Origin: Ascaphus truei
Lineage: Eukaryota > Chordata > Amphibia > Anura > Ascaphidae
Length of the DNA: 64,000 bases
Assembly (NCBI GenBank): GCA_036426205.1
Contig: CM071567.1
Coordinates: 287,544,145 to 287,608,144 of the forward strand
Reading direction: 5' to 3'
Each line of letters opens with the position of its first letter. Position 1 is the stretch's first letter. Positions 1 through 10,689 of this stretch are shown piece by piece. Made by a program: the position numbers and the translations under genes. The notes under the pieces are model-generated. The model worked only from the letters and a program-made list of their open reading frames with translations. It searched no databases and was not told the DNA's origin.

Positions 1-640
1 ATTCCTTTATCCGTGTCTTTAAACATCTACTGTAGTAGTGTAGTTTCCCCAACATATAATTTATTACATGGAGACCAAAGGAACATAAATGACATATTTG
101 GTGATGAAATGTATAAAATCATTTAATCCCTAATTTTTTCATTAATAAACACAGATTTGTGATCCATAATTTGCACATGTGGTACAGTATAGAAAAAGTC
201 AATCGGTTTTAACCACTTTAACCCCTCTTTTTCTTCTCTCCTTATTGTTGGATGTCTGGCTGAGTTGGAAAACACATATTGCTTTCACTATAACACATCT
301 GATGTGGAACGTGCATGCAAATGAGATTTTTTTATTGTAGCAATCTCACTGCAATTATAATTCTTCATGAATACGGCAAAAATCCTTGATTTTTACTGCA
401 TTCAATTGCATTCTTTTTTCCGGAAATTTTGCATAGGAAAACGAACAGTTTATTGAATAAACACTTATGACTTTGTTTTGTCAATTAATTTCGGCAACAT
501 TTTTTTTGGCAGTTTTAATTTTTTATTTGGCAGGTTCATTTGATCATTTAATCGCAACAATAGCTGTTCAGTTGCATGAACTGTCCAAAAACAGCTTTAT
601 GAATAGAACATGCTAAGAACAAAACAATATACTGTACTGT
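1..640. other. AT-rich unassigned sequence
   Basis: No open frame, tandem repeat or recognisable element end was found. The stretch is AT-rich and ends where a hAT-like terminus begins at 645. Confidence 0.5.
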
Positions 641-644
641 AGCC

Positions 645-950
645 CAGCGGTGCGCAAAGTGGGGGGGTGCGAGAATTTCTAGGTGGAGCACGGTGGTTAC
701 AGAGGCCCTGTGCTTTTCCCCACTGCATTTAAATTAAATGTCAGTGGAGGCGTGAGGCCTTTGTAACTCCCTTACCTGGTCTCTGCAGGATCCGGCCAAT
801 GCATCGCCATGGCAACGTGGCATCAAATGACGCAGCAGGGTCATGTGATGTCGTGTCATCATGGCAACTAGCGTCAAATGACGCTGCGGGTCACGTGACG
901 TGAGGTCACATGACCCGCGATGTCATTTGACGCTGAGTCCTTAGGTGAGG
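645..950 (+). mobile_element. hAT-like non-autonomous element, right end not found
   Basis: Starts with CAGCGGTGCGCAAAGTGGGG, which closely matches the inverted terminus of the element at 14,795-15,125. Both share an interior with repeated 'CATGGCAAC' and 'GTCA..TGACG' blocks. The right end could not be fixed, so the end coordinate is approximate. The CAG-start terminus is typical of hAT elements; assignment is by terminus only. Confidence 0.5.
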
Positions 951-1420
951 GGGGCGCGAATGCTGCAGCTCCCGGGAAGGAGGTCGCAGTTCGAGAAGTT
1001 TGGTAGTCTATTTGCTTGTGTAGCAGAGTAACCCCTCTTTACCTCCGGGAGGGGGAAGCTGCTGGGTTGCTGACAGGAAAGCAGGCGCAGCCATATTGTT
1101 CTTCGCATGCACAGAATGAAGAGGTGCACATGCACAGAGATAGATGTGTGGTGGCTATGCACATGGTGCAGTCCCAGCCAATAGGGCTAATGTGAGCAGG
1201 AGAGACAGGATAACTTCCGTGGGCTGAAAGCCCACAAATCAGTCTGACGGAGGGCGGCAAGAGAGCAGGTAATGTCAAGAGAGCAGTGCCCCTGACTAGG
1301 CCTATGCTTGCCCCCTTAGGCCCCAGATAGGCCCTGAGTCACCCCAGTGGAGTGTTGCAGGGAAGGCCGCAGATAAGGACTCTTCCCCTTAGTGCTGTTG
1401 CTCCTGTGACCGGACGGCAA
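951..1420. other. Unassigned stretch between repeats
   Basis: Moderately GC-rich, without a credible coding frame. It may contain the unrecognised right part of the preceding hAT-like element. Confidence 0.3.
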
Positions 1421-1423
1421 TGC

Positions 1424-1747
1424 GGTTATTTATTTATAAAATATTTTAACAGGAAGTAATACATTGAGAGTTACCTCTCGTTTTCAAGTATGTCCTGGGC
1501 ACAGAGTTAAGACAAATAATACATGTTTACAAATACAGTTACATAATGAGCAGGGTATACATTATATACAAGACATTGCATGCACAGTTAAAGATAATTT
1601 ATATTATGGGCGTATGAAACAGTTACAGACCAGATTAAAATGTGTGACAGCCTTAGATTTGAAAGAACTTAGACTGGTGGTGGATGTAAGAGTCTCTGGT
1701 AGGTTGTTCCAGTTTTGGGGTGCACGGTAAGAGGAGGAGCGGCTGGA
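1424..1747 (-). mobile_element. 3' end of a Rex1/L2-type LINE (first part)
   Basis: Minus strand. The frame 1,604-1,735 reads SSSYRAPQNWNNLPETL followed by SFKSKAVTHF, the conserved C-terminus of reverse transcriptases in the CR1/L2/Rex1 group (RAP-x-WN-x-LP then FK). It is followed by a 3' untranslated stretch and an ATAAATA-type tail at about 1,424-1,437. The rest of the ORF resumes at 3,809 beyond the inserted element, so this is one LINE copy split in two. Rex1 is favoured over L2 from the ORF style but not proven. Confidence 0.75.
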
Positions 1748-1951
1748 TACAGGCATACCCCGTTTTACATACACCCGCTTTATGTACACTCACAAGTACG
1801 TACATTTTTTTTTTGTTGCACCTTACCCCTGTGTACGTACACGTGCTTCGCGAGTACGGACACCAGGGGGCAGCGTGCGCAACTCAACACTCCTGCAACC
1901 TCCTTCATGCTTGTCTTCATTATGGAGCGCTCGATCTCCCTGTTCCCTCTG

Positions 1952-2043
1952 CCCTCCCATCTGTGTCTGTTCCCCCTCCCATCTTTGTCCGTTCCCCCTC
2001 CCATCTGTGTCCGTTCCCCCTCCCATCTGTGTCCGTTCCCCCT
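1952..2043. repeat. 22-bp C-rich tandem repeat
   Basis: About four head-to-tail units of CCCTCCCATCTGTGTCCGTT with single-base variants. It gives proline/serine-rich false ORFs in several frames. Confidence 0.85.
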
Positions 2044-2221
2044 GCAATCACGCTTCCTAAAGCAGCAGCTAAACCAGTGAGTCCGCTTCCTCCTTCTCCC
2101 TTCTCCCCCCTCCTCCCTCCTCCCCCCTCCCTCCTCAGAGCTCTGCGAAGCTTTGCATGTGATGTGAATTACAGACTGCAGTGTGAAGGGGAGAAGATCT
2201 TCTGCTGCAGTCTTTGCTTGC

Positions 2222-2222
<1 letters not shown>

Positions 2223-2281
<59 letters not shown>

Positions 2282-3355
2282 CTGTGTGTGTGACTGTGTG
2301 TGACTGAGTGTGACTGAGTGACTGTGTGTGTGACTGAGTGAGTGTGACTGAGTGACTGAGTGACTGTGTGTGACTGAGTGACTGTGTGTGACTGAGTGAC
2401 TGTGTGTGACTGAGTGACTGTGTGTGACTGAGTGACTGTGTGACTGAGTGACAGTGTGTGACTGAGTGACAGTGTGTGACTGAGTGACAGTGTGTGACTG
2501 AGTGACAGTGTGTGACTGAGTGACAGTGTGTGACTGAGTGACTGTGTGTGACTGAGTGACTGTGTGTGACTGAGTGACTGTGTGTGACTGAGTGACAGTG
2601 TGTGACTGAGTGACAGTGTGTGACTGAGTGACAGTGTGTGACTGAGTGACTGAGTGACAGTGTGTGACTGAGTGACTGAGTGACTGTGTGTGTGACTGAG
2701 TGACTGTGTGTGTGACTGAGTGACTGTGTGTGTGACTGAGTGTGTGACTGAGTGACTGAGTAACTGAGTGTGTGACTGAGTAACTGAGCATGTGACTGAG
2801 TGACTGAGCGTGTGACTGAGTGACTGAGCGTGTGACTGAGTGACTGAGCATGTGACTGAGTGACTGAGCGTGTGACTGAGTAACTGAGCGTGTGACTGAG
2901 TAACTGAGCGTGTGACTGAGCGTGTGACTGAGAGTGACTGAGTGTGTGACTGAGTGCGTGTGTGTGTGTGTGTGACTGAGTGCGTGTGTGACTGAGTGCG
3001 TGTGTGTGACTGACTGAGTGACAGTGTGTGACTGAGTGACAGTGTGTGACTGAGTGACAGTGTGTGACTGAGTGACAGTGTGTGACTGAGTGACAGTGTG
3101 TGACTGAGTGACAGTGTGTGATGAGTGACTGAGTGTGTGACTGAGTGTGTGACTGAGTGACTGAGTAACTGAGTGTGTGACTGAATGACTGAGCGTGTGA
3201 CTGAGTGTGACTGAGCGTGTGACTGTGTGTGACTGAGTGTGTGACTGAGTGCGTGTGTGTGACTGAGTGCGTGTGTGTGTGACTGAGTGCGTGTGTGTGA
3301 GTGACTGAGTGCATGTGTGTGTGACTGACTGAGTGCGTGTGTGTGAGACTGAGTG
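2223..3355. repeat. (TG)n tract grading into TGTGTGACTGAG satellite
   Basis: A pure TG run to about 2,280 passes into over 1 kb of variant units built from TGTG, ACTG and AGTG, with higher-order blocks such as GACAGTGTGTGACTGAGT. Minus-strand frames of 480-490 residues rich in Ser/His/Thr/Gln come only from this periodicity and are not genes. Confidence 0.95.
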
Positions 3356-3545
3356 TGTGACTGACTGAGAGAGAGAGACTGAATGAGTGAGAGACAGAGA
3401 CTGAGTGAGTGAGAGAGACTGAGTGAGAGACAGAGACTGAGTGAGTGAGAGAGACTGAGTGAGAGACAGAGAGACTGAGTGAGAGAGAGAGACAGAGAGA
3501 GAGAGACAGAGAGACTGAGTGAGAGAGAGAGACTGCGAGAAGGAG
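3356..3545. repeat. GAGA-rich low-complexity tail of the satellite
   Basis: Units of GAGAGAGACTGAGTGAGAGACA follow on from the ACTGAGTG satellite, as if the same array drifted in composition. Confidence 0.9.
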
Positions 3546-3751
3546 AGAGCTGCTATACAGTACTGACCCGCGTGCGCGCCTCTCACCTCCTTGCTTCCTC
3601 CCATTCATTTTATTTGAATAAAGCCTACTGTATTTATTTTGGTTACAAATGCATTATTTACATCAGTTATGCACGTGTATGATGTTTGCAGTACAGTACA
3701 TGCATTGTAAAGTGGAAAAAGGCAGTGCTTCACTTTAAGTACATTTTCACT

Positions 3752-4381
3752 TTACATACATGCTCCGGTCCCATTGCGTATGTTAAAGCGGGGTACTGTA
3801 TGCCTGTACTTTGTTGAGCCTTGGGACCATGAACAGTCTTTTGGAGTCTGATCTAGGTGATAGGTGCTGCATGTGGTAGGGGTGAGGAGCTTGTTCAGGT
3901 AGCTGGGTAGCTTACCCATAAAGAATTTGAAGGCAAAACAGGAAAGGTGAACTTTGCGCCTAGACTCTAGTGATGACCAATCTAGTTCTTTGGGCATTTC
4001 GCAGTGATGTGTGTTATAGTTGCATTGGGGAACAAAACGACAAATTGAATTGTAGAGGGTGTCAAGTTTGCTAAGGTGGGTTTGAGGTGCTGAGCCATAT
4101 ACTATGTCTCCATAGTCAATAATTGGCATTACCATCTGCTGTGCGATACGTTTTCTGACCAGGAGACTTAGGGAGGATTTGTTCCTGTAAAGTACCCCTA
4201 GATTGGCATAGGTTTTGGTTGCCAGGGTATCAATGTGCATCCTGAATGTTAAGTGGGAGTCAAACCATATGCCCAGGTATTTAAAACTAGTAACAGGAGT
4301 TAGGGTGGTGTTAGTGTTGGTTCTAATCTGGAGCTCAGTCGCTGGAAGCTTTACAAATTTAGTCTTGGTCCCAAACACCAT
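3752..4381 (-). pseudogene. Rex1/L2-type LINE reverse transcriptase, C-terminal part
   Basis: Minus-strand frame of about 190 LINE-derived residues. It contains the post-catalytic block SFKYLGIWFDSHLTF, then RIAQQMVMPIIDYGDIVYG, then THHCEMPKELDWSSLESRRK, in the order usual for LINE reverse transcriptases of the L2/Rex1 group. The first 19 or so codons at the low-coordinate end belong to the inserted TA-flanked element. The frame lies downstream of the catalytic block at 4,482-4,820, from which it is separated by frame breaks. No intact protein can be made. Confidence 0.8.
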
Positions 4382-4481
4382 TGTTACAGTCTTGTCAGTG
4401 TTAAAAAACAGTTTGTTTTGGGAAATCCAGTTTTCGAGTCTGAAAAAGTCAGACTGAAGTATGTGTTGAAGGTCAGAGGGG

Positions 4482-5075
4482 CTATGCTGTGTGCATATAG
4501 GATTGTGTCATCTGCATACAGTACATGTGTATTGAGGCTTCCTGACAAGCTGTGGGAAGATCATTGATGAACACTGAGAAGAGTAGGGGGACCAGAACAG
4601 AGGCTTGCGGGACGCCACAGGTGATATCCAGGGGGTTAGAGTTAGAGCCAGAGATGGATACATGTTGGGTTCTACCTGATAGGTAGGACTGAAACCAGTT
4701 TAAAGCATGCTTCCCTATTCCAGAGCTCTGGAGTTTGTTGAGCAGGATAGCATGATCAACTGTATCAAAAGCCTTTGCAAAATCTAGGAATACTGCACCA
4801 GTGAGTTGACCCCGTTCCATTCCACACTGGATTTCATTGCAAACATTTAGCAGGGTAGTTACGGTAGAGTGTTTGGGGCGAAAGCCAGATTGGAATTGGC
4901 TAGGGAAATTTGTCTTGTTATAGTATTAGCTTAATTGGGAGTGGACACATTTTTCCATGACTTTGGATAGGATTGGGAGAAGGGAGATAGTTTGAGCCTG
5001 TAGTTTGAGACAGTGTTTTTGTCCCCACTTTTGAAGATTGGGATGGCCTGGGACCAGGTCACAGGATTCGGTGAT
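4482..5075 (-). pseudogene. Rex1/L2-type LINE reverse transcriptase, catalytic part
   Basis: The minus-strand frame 4,482-4,820 contains VFLDFAKAFDTVDHAIL (first catalytic aspartate block), LSGRTQHVSISG and GVPQASVLVPLLFSVFINDLP. The canonical GVPQGS has become GVPQAS, and the YADD box is degraded (YCMQMT). Conceptual translation further upstream to about 5,075 keeps family motifs (IPIFKSGDK, NYR), but stops and frameshifts interrupt it. This is a dead, 5'-truncated LINE; the endonuclease was not found. Confidence 0.8.
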
Positions 5076-5567
5076 TCAAGTGAGACACTCCAGCTGGAGC
5101 TCACCCATGAGGTGGATCAGGATCCTAAGGAGCAAGGGGATTGATGTTGGAGGCCCCGCTGCGTGGGACCTTACTGTTCCTTACTTCACCAGCTGCACCT
5201 GGGTACAGGAGTGCCCAGGAAGTTATAAGTGCACCAACGGTTCACAAGGATAGCGCTAACTCACATTGGGTGGGACTGACTGGGCAGGACACCTGGGGTA
5301 TTGGTTCTACCGCACCCTCAGTATTCTGGGGATAATCACCCATGTTACTGTATTGTTGTATTGTATTGCATATGTGATTTATGGTTATAGTGTGTACAGT
5401 AAAGAAGTTATATCATATTCAGTTGTATAGTGTTTATTGGGTCCGGTGAGGGGTTATCCCGCCAACGCTGGAATGTCTCAAAAGTTGGAGGCACTGCACG
5501 TAAGGAGAAAGAGCTCACCCCAGGATCCCAGTGGCGGAGGATTAGGCCTCCTGTGAGCAAAAAGTTA
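5076..5567. other. Unassigned; possibly a retroelement flank
   Basis: No convincing coding frame. The stretch contains TATA-like and AGTAAAG motifs and a GGGTTATCCCGCCAACG segment reminiscent of LTR ends, but no second copy was seen in the window. Function not assigned. Confidence 0.25.
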
Positions 5568-5569
5568 TA

Positions 5570-5940
5570 CAGATGCAGCGGCCATTATTTTAACAAATCA
5601 CGCGGTGTATACATCGAAATTCCCATGTCATGGTGCGGGATTTCTTCCAGCCGTACCACCTTTAGACGTGAGTGCAGACGAGTGCATAAAATGGCATTTT
5701 AGTGTTCTGGCTTTTAAACACCTCAAATTGACACAGTAGCACAGTAGCACAGTACTGTACACATTCATTCATTTCATTGCATTTAATTCCACAAAATCCA
5801 CAAAATCCATGAAATTCAAACAATGCAACCGCGATAAACACGTGTGCCTGGGGCGATTGGCTGTGTTAGTGCCACGTGGAGCACAGCAGCGCACACAAAA
5901 ACGGCACTGTGATTTGTTAAAATAATGGCCGCTGCATCTG
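5570..5940. mobile_element. Palindromic-ended MITE, GATGCAGC-terminus family, copy 1
   Basis: 371 bp. The left end CAGATGCAGCGGCCATTATT matches the reverse complement of the right end almost perfectly for about 32 bases. TA precedes the left end; the right flank has lost it. Interior segments (GTGTATAC, CCCATG, AAATGGCATTTTAG, AGCAGCGCACAC) recur in the copies at 16,524 and 22,800. No coding frame. Confidence 0.85.
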
Positions 5941-6057
5941 GAGCAGCATGCATAGTTTCCCTTAGGCATAGGGAAATTGGGTACATCTGCATATATGAAT
6001 GCTACAGTATAAGCAACATTTGTGTGCTACACATATACTGTATTACACATGATCATT

Positions 6058-6435
6058 TTATACAAAAAAAAATCTTTTGGTGTCAGATCTAAGATGATAA
6101 GTGCCACATGTGGTAGGGATGAGGAGCTTGTTCAGATAGATGTGTAGCTTGCCCAGAAAGTATTTGAAGGCAAGACAGGAAAGATGACCTTTGCGACTAG
6201 ACTCAAGTGATGGCCAAACTAGTTCATTGAGCATTTCGCAGTGATGTGTCTTGGAGAACAAAACAGCATATTGAATTGTAGAGGGTTTCTAGTTTGCTAA
6301 GGTGGGTTTGGGGTGCCGTGCTATATACTATGTCCCGATAGTCTATAATTGGTATTAGCATCTGCTGTGCGTTGCGCTTTCTGACCAGCAGTCTTAGGGG
6401 GGATTTGTTTCTACTGTATAAAGTACACCTAGTTC
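6058..6435 (-). pseudogene. Second Rex1/L2-type LINE fragment
   Basis: Two overlapping minus-strand frames (6,058-6,261 and 6,224-6,451) repeat motifs of the 3,752-4,381 copy: LLVRKRNAQQM, PIIDYRDIVY, APQTHLSKLETLYNSI and KTHHCEMLNELVWPSLES. A frameshift lies near 6,245. The fragment covers only the C-terminal third of the reverse transcriptase. Confidence 0.8.
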
Positions 6436-7370
6436 CCTCCCTCAGGCTCATTACCTCCTTATCTCCCCAGGCCTATTAACTCTGTATATCCCCCAGGCCC
6501 ATTACCCTCTGTACTGAAAGGGTTGCTTATCCTCCCGACTACGCCAAATGTGCTGACAGGAAATACTTATTCAAAATGTACTGATAGAAATGCTTTTTTG
6601 GATTGTTAATATCACCCACGAGTACACACATGGACACACACACACACCAATTTTTTTTCAAATATTATCTGTTGAAATACTGAGCTGCGGACAGTGTTAG
6701 CTGTCAGGATAGCACATGCAGGGTTTACCAGGAGAATCACAACATCCTGCTCAGGTGCCTGGCAGTTTGAGCTATTCTCCTGCGATCACACATGCCCAGA
6801 CACAAAAAGCACCGCTTGACCATTAGCCTTGTTCACGGGCGAGGTTCTGCCCCTCCTCCCCCCCCCCCCCCCCCGCTCCCAAAACAACAAAGCTACAATA
6901 CTCACATCAGGGAATGGTTTGGGATATCCCACACTACGCAGTTGATGCAGACATGTCCCTGCAACATGAGAGATTAAGGTACTGATACAGGATCTGAGCA
7001 GAGGAACAGCTACGAGATGCCCCCGGGAACTTACACTGAGATACCATAATGAAATGCTGTTTATCTAGCGTCACAGAGTAAGGGCACATTTTATAAGCTT
7101 ACGTCATTGGATTTGTTTCCTTTTTACTATAATCTACTAGATCTATTAAAATACAATTTGATCGCACTATGGGAGCATGCGCTTCTTTTTCTGCTTTTAG
7201 ATTTCTACTATGCATATGAGTATTATCTTATAAAGCGGCAGCTGACCAGCAAAAAAATTCTGGTGTTCCAGTTTGTTTAAATGGACATCTGACCCAAGAG
7301 GACTTCCATAACTGATAACTTTTGTAACTATAACATTCCTTTGATACTTTTATTTACTCTTGATCGAAAG
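6436..7370. other. Unassigned, with a poly(C) tract
   Basis: Contains a short (CA)n run near 6,635 and a poly(C) tract near 6,860 that gives a false polyproline frame. No element end or credible gene seen. Confidence 0.5.
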
Positions 7371-7375
7371 ACTTT

Positions 7376-7634
7376 CTATTTGTAGCGATACACAATCATT
7401 TCTTTGTTACATTGAGCACTGTGTGTGTTGAACTTCAAAGGGATTTTTCATCAGGTGATTTTCCATCAAGCCTTGCAATGTACTTGCCAGTGCTCACTGT
7501 GCATCATTCACTCACATGTATTATATATATATGGAAATATAGATGGAAAATCACCTGATGAAAAATTCCTTTGCAAGTTCAACACACACAGTGCTCAATG
7601 TAACAAAGAAATTATTGTGTATCGCCACAAATAG
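7376..7634. repeat. Foldback inverted repeat, about 92-bp arms
   Basis: The arm 7,376-7,467 is the near-exact reverse complement of 7,541-7,634 (for example GGTGATTTTCCATC facing GATGGAAAATCACC). The spacer is about 73 bp and contains a short (TA)n. No coding content. One of several foldbacks in the window. Confidence 0.9.
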
Positions 7635-7639
7635 AAATA

Positions 7640-8820
7640 TTGTAATATATGCACTTGTCTATATATATTCACATGGTCTGTCACCATCACTTCCTTGTTT
7701 ATTTACACTGTTTATTTTTTTACATATATTATAGATCATCCCTTTAGTTGTATAGGTAGCACAGATTGTTTCTTTTTCTGCTTGTTGTATATTAACCATA
7801 TGTTTTGTTCATAAACCCTTATATTTATTTTATAGCATAGCATGATTTGTTTATCTCAAGAATTCACATACACAGGAGTGGGCATATCTAAATATATATT
7901 TTTGTGTCCAAAAGACTTCATTTCACAAATGTGAGCGTACAGTATATTGTTAATGTTTGTTTTTCCATATATATTTTAAAGAGAACAATTTTAGGTTATC
8001 AAAGCAAGTATGTAATTATGTAGCACTGCCGCTAAAAGATACAATTTCCACTCCAGTGTACACAAATTACCTCAAGCTTCATTAGCACTTTGTCAAGAGT
8101 TTAAGGCATGATTAGTATAAGTCATTAAAGCCTTTCTTTTCAAAAGGTGTGTTTTAAACTTGGTGTGTTACGTGACATAAAACCAGAGGGAGTTTCTTTA
8201 AAAAAAGGTGAAAATACTGGATAGGAATTTTGCAGACTTGAAACATTGTTTTAAATAAACTGCAAAACTGCTAATATCTGTTGGCAGGTATGCAAATTTT
8301 CTGAAAATAATTTTGAGGAGCTGCAGAGCACTATTGAAACTGCATGTAAACAAGTTCATTTTATATGACAATAATTATAATTAGATAGAAACTCTGAACA
8401 CTCTTAGGCAACCAATTATGTACGGTGAAACCAGTGTGTATTTTTTTTTTTCATCTTGATGGGAAATGCTAGTATGAAAAATGTTTTAATTAGATTTCTA
8501 AAAAAATATAGTTTCCACACAAGGGCAGCAATAACTATTTCCAAGCCAGTTTAGCAGTCTCAAACACATAACTATCTACTGAATCTCCTCCTGGTGCTGT
8601 TGATACTATTTAATAAATGTATGTTTAAGTTGTTTGTGACAGGGAAAATAATGTGCATATTTAGCTTTCCCTGTCCCTTTACTGTATATTAGGCTTTTTC
8701 TGGAGCAGCAGAGCTACTGTAATGTCTTATTCCTATGTACAGTACACTTGATTAGCTATTTGTAAGGTCTGAGACAGAGTTTAGATTCTGTAGATTATAG
8801 GAGAAGGTTGTGCCCATCCC
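7640..8820. other. AT-rich unassigned sequence
   Basis: No ORF above background, no tandem repeat and no recognised terminus. Confidence 0.5.
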
Positions 8821-8825
8821 CTAGA

Positions 8826-9800
8826 CCAGTGTGAATGGTGTTACACTACCGACACACTTAATCCGAGCAGGGCTAGTTCCGCAAGCCGGGGGATGCCCCG
8901 GCTTGCTAGCCCCACTCCCTCGGCGTGCCGCACGTCACCGATGCGCGGTCACGCGTCATCGGGTGCCAGCGCCCCCTGCACGCGCGTCCAGGGCTCCCCG
9001 AGGGAGCCCTGGTGTCCCGCGATGTGGGGGACGGCGGCAGGGGGTTCCGGGGGACCCGGCGGACCCGGCAGCGGGAGGGAGAGCACCCCGATCGGAGGGC
9101 GCTCTTCCGCTGCTTCGGCGCGCGCCCGGCACCCTCCGGCGCGCGCCAGGTTACTGCTGCGGCCGAGAACGGGCAAATGCTCGAATAAACTCGGCCGCAG
9201 CAGTAAGATCATGAGGAAAGAGACGCTTTAAAGACCACCTGGAGTTCATCAGTTCCTCCCTCCTACATGTCTGATGTGAGCTCCACTACTGTGCTATGTT
9301 GCTGTTTCATGCTACGAAATAATCTCTGGGATATAACACCTGAGTTACCCCAAAGGCATCTCCCTTAGAGAGACTCCAAAATGTGCTTTTACTGCCCCTG
9401 TGCACTAAGCCAGTGTGGATGGAGTTAACAGCATGATGAAAAGAGATGCTTCAAAGACCACCAGAAGCTCATCAATACCTCCCCCTGTATGCCTGCCATG
9501 AAGTTCAGTACTGTGCTATACTGCTGTTTCATTCTACCAAAAAAAACTGGGACATAATAGCCAAGTTGCCCCAAAGGCATCTCACTAAGGGAGACTACCC
9601 AATATGCCTTCACTGCCCTTGTCCACTAAGCCAGCATGGATGGTGTAAGAGCATGAGGAAAAAAGATTCTTCAAATACCACCTGGAGCTTATCTGTCCCT
9701 CCCCTATGCATGACTGCCGTTAGGTCCAGGTCTGATCTACTGTATACTGCTGTTTCATTCTACAGAACAATCACTGGGATATAACACCTGCGTTGCCTAA
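8826..9800. repeat. Three-unit tandem repeat, about 222-bp period, interrupted by a MITE
   Basis: Units start at CCAGTGTGAATGG (8,826), CCAGTGTGGATGG (9,410) and CCAGCATGGATGG (9,631). Shared landmarks are GCATGAGGAAA, CTTCAAAGACCACC, GTGCTATACTGCTGTTTCAT, GGGATATAACACC and CCCCAAAGGCATCTC. Subtracting the MITE at 8,844-9,203 plus its TA restores a 222-bp first unit. The third unit is cut short near 9,800. Confidence 0.85.
8844..9203. mobile_element. GC-rich MITE, TTATTCGARCA family
   Basis: 360 bp, flanked by TA on both sides (8,842-8,843; 9,204-9,205). The empty site is seen in the neighbouring tandem units (GGTGTAAGAGCATGAGG against GGTGTTA / AGATCATGAGG). The ends read CACTACCGACACACTTAATC and, reversed, CTGCTGCGGCCGAGTTTATT, resembling the MITEs at 9,885 and 55,521. 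A 17-bp perfect stem (TTACTGCTGCGGCCGAG) closes the right end. High GC and CpG produce long overlapping false ORFs. Confidence 0.85.
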
Positions 9801-9884
9801 AAAGGTGTTAGCCTTTGGCAGCAGCTAAAGGGTGTCACCATTTGATGTCGTTCGCTGATGTTTGGTAATCTTGCAGCTGTTCTA

Positions 9885-10281
9885 CTGCACCGACACACTT
9901 TATTCGAGCAAATACCCAGTATGTACCTGGCAGATACCTGGAATGCGCCGCTCCTCACCTCTGACAAGCCCCGTTGTGTTTGCCTTCCCAGCCTGGGTTC
10001 ATGCCTGGCTGATGGGCGGCTGATCTGTTAAATGATAATGATTAGGATTTAATAGGCTGCAATGCTTCGCGTGTCTACCAGATGGCATAAATTCATGAAT
10101 TGTAATGCAGTATATATATATATACTGTGCAGTATTGCAGCCAGCGGGAATAAAATGCTTCAATCCCTGCTTGGAAAATACCTCAATGCACTCGGGCAGA
10201 AAACAGTCATAAACCTCAATACACCCGGGTATACCCGAATTCGTGGGACTAGCCGAGCTCGAATAAAGTGTGTCGCCAGTG
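9885..10281. mobile_element. 397-bp MITE, TTATTCGARCA family, full copy
   Basis: Flanked by TA (9,883-9,884; 10,282-10,283). The left end CTGCACCGACACACTTTATT and the reversed right end CACTGGCGACACACTTTATT form an imperfect terminal inverted repeat. It is the reverse complement of the copy at 55,521-55,915 over its whole length, with few differences. The centre has a short (TA)n with symmetric CAGTATAT/ATATACTG. No transposase. Confidence 0.92.
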
Positions 10282-10319
10282 TATTGCATTCTGAAACTCT
10301 CCAGCACCTCTCATCCCCT

Positions 10320-10680
10320 GTACCAATGTTTCAACCTAGGCTGCCTATAAATTGTAAGCTCTCTGAGGCAGGGCCTCTTCTTACAACACATTGCAGACCT
10401 ATCCTACCTCTTATAACAATTTTAATCTTGTCTGTAAATGTTACTTATGCCCATAATCATGTCTCTAACAGTCCATTAAATATTTGCAAACTGAATGTAT
10501 AACCTTTGTTCATTTAATACAACCATGAATTATTACAATTCTGTTTTTTTCCTTTCTCTCATGTGTAACAAATGTAATTAAATTTAATTGTAGTTGTTCT
10601 CAAACTGACTGTAAAGTATTGCGATGCCTCCTTAAGCGGAGACCTGTATTTACGTTAAAAATGATGACAATGTGTATGCA
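10320..10680 (+). mobile_element. L2-like LINE 3' tail
   Basis: ATTGTAAGCTCTCTGAGGCAGG starts a segment ending in AAACTGACTGTAAAGTATTG..GTTAAAAATGATGA. The end is also found in the L2 relic at about 50,205-50,285 (AAACTGACTATAAACTATTG..GTTAAAAAATAAATGATGA). Interpreted as the untranslated 3' end of an L2-type LINE. Confidence 0.55.
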
Positions 10681-10689
10681 CAAGCAGTT

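Larger units (their letters stand above)
1750..3806. mobile_element. TA-flanked inverted-repeat element filled with satellite, inserted in a LINE
   Basis: Begins CAGGCATACCCCGTTTTACA at 1,750. The reverse complement of its right end begins CAGGCATACAGTACCCCGCT. Both ends are flanked by TA (1,748-1,749 and 3,807-3,808). LINE reverse-transcriptase sequence lies on both sides and joins across the insertion (QGSTK on one side, SSRSSSYRAP on the other, with a one-base frame change). No transposase frame is present. The interior holds four 22-bp C-rich units near 1,955-2,043, a (TG)n tract and a 1.1-kb TGTGTGACTGAG satellite. This is a non-autonomous DNA transposon; the superfamily is unknown. Confidence 0.8.

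Noticed and set aside
2135..3608. Two minus-strand ORFs of 479 and 489 codons, rich in Ser, His, Thr and Gln
   Set aside because: They arise from a TGTGTGACTGAG satellite whose period keeps several frames open. No complex sequence or conserved motif.
6792..6977. Polyproline-containing ORF suggestive of a formin or WASP-type segment
   Set aside because: The proline run comes from a poly(C) tract, and nothing around it is conserved.
8831..9231. Overlapping GC-rich ORFs of 87-127 codons on both strands, possible CpG-island gene
   Set aside because: They lie wholly inside a TA-flanked MITE with defined ends; open in many frames because of high GC content.
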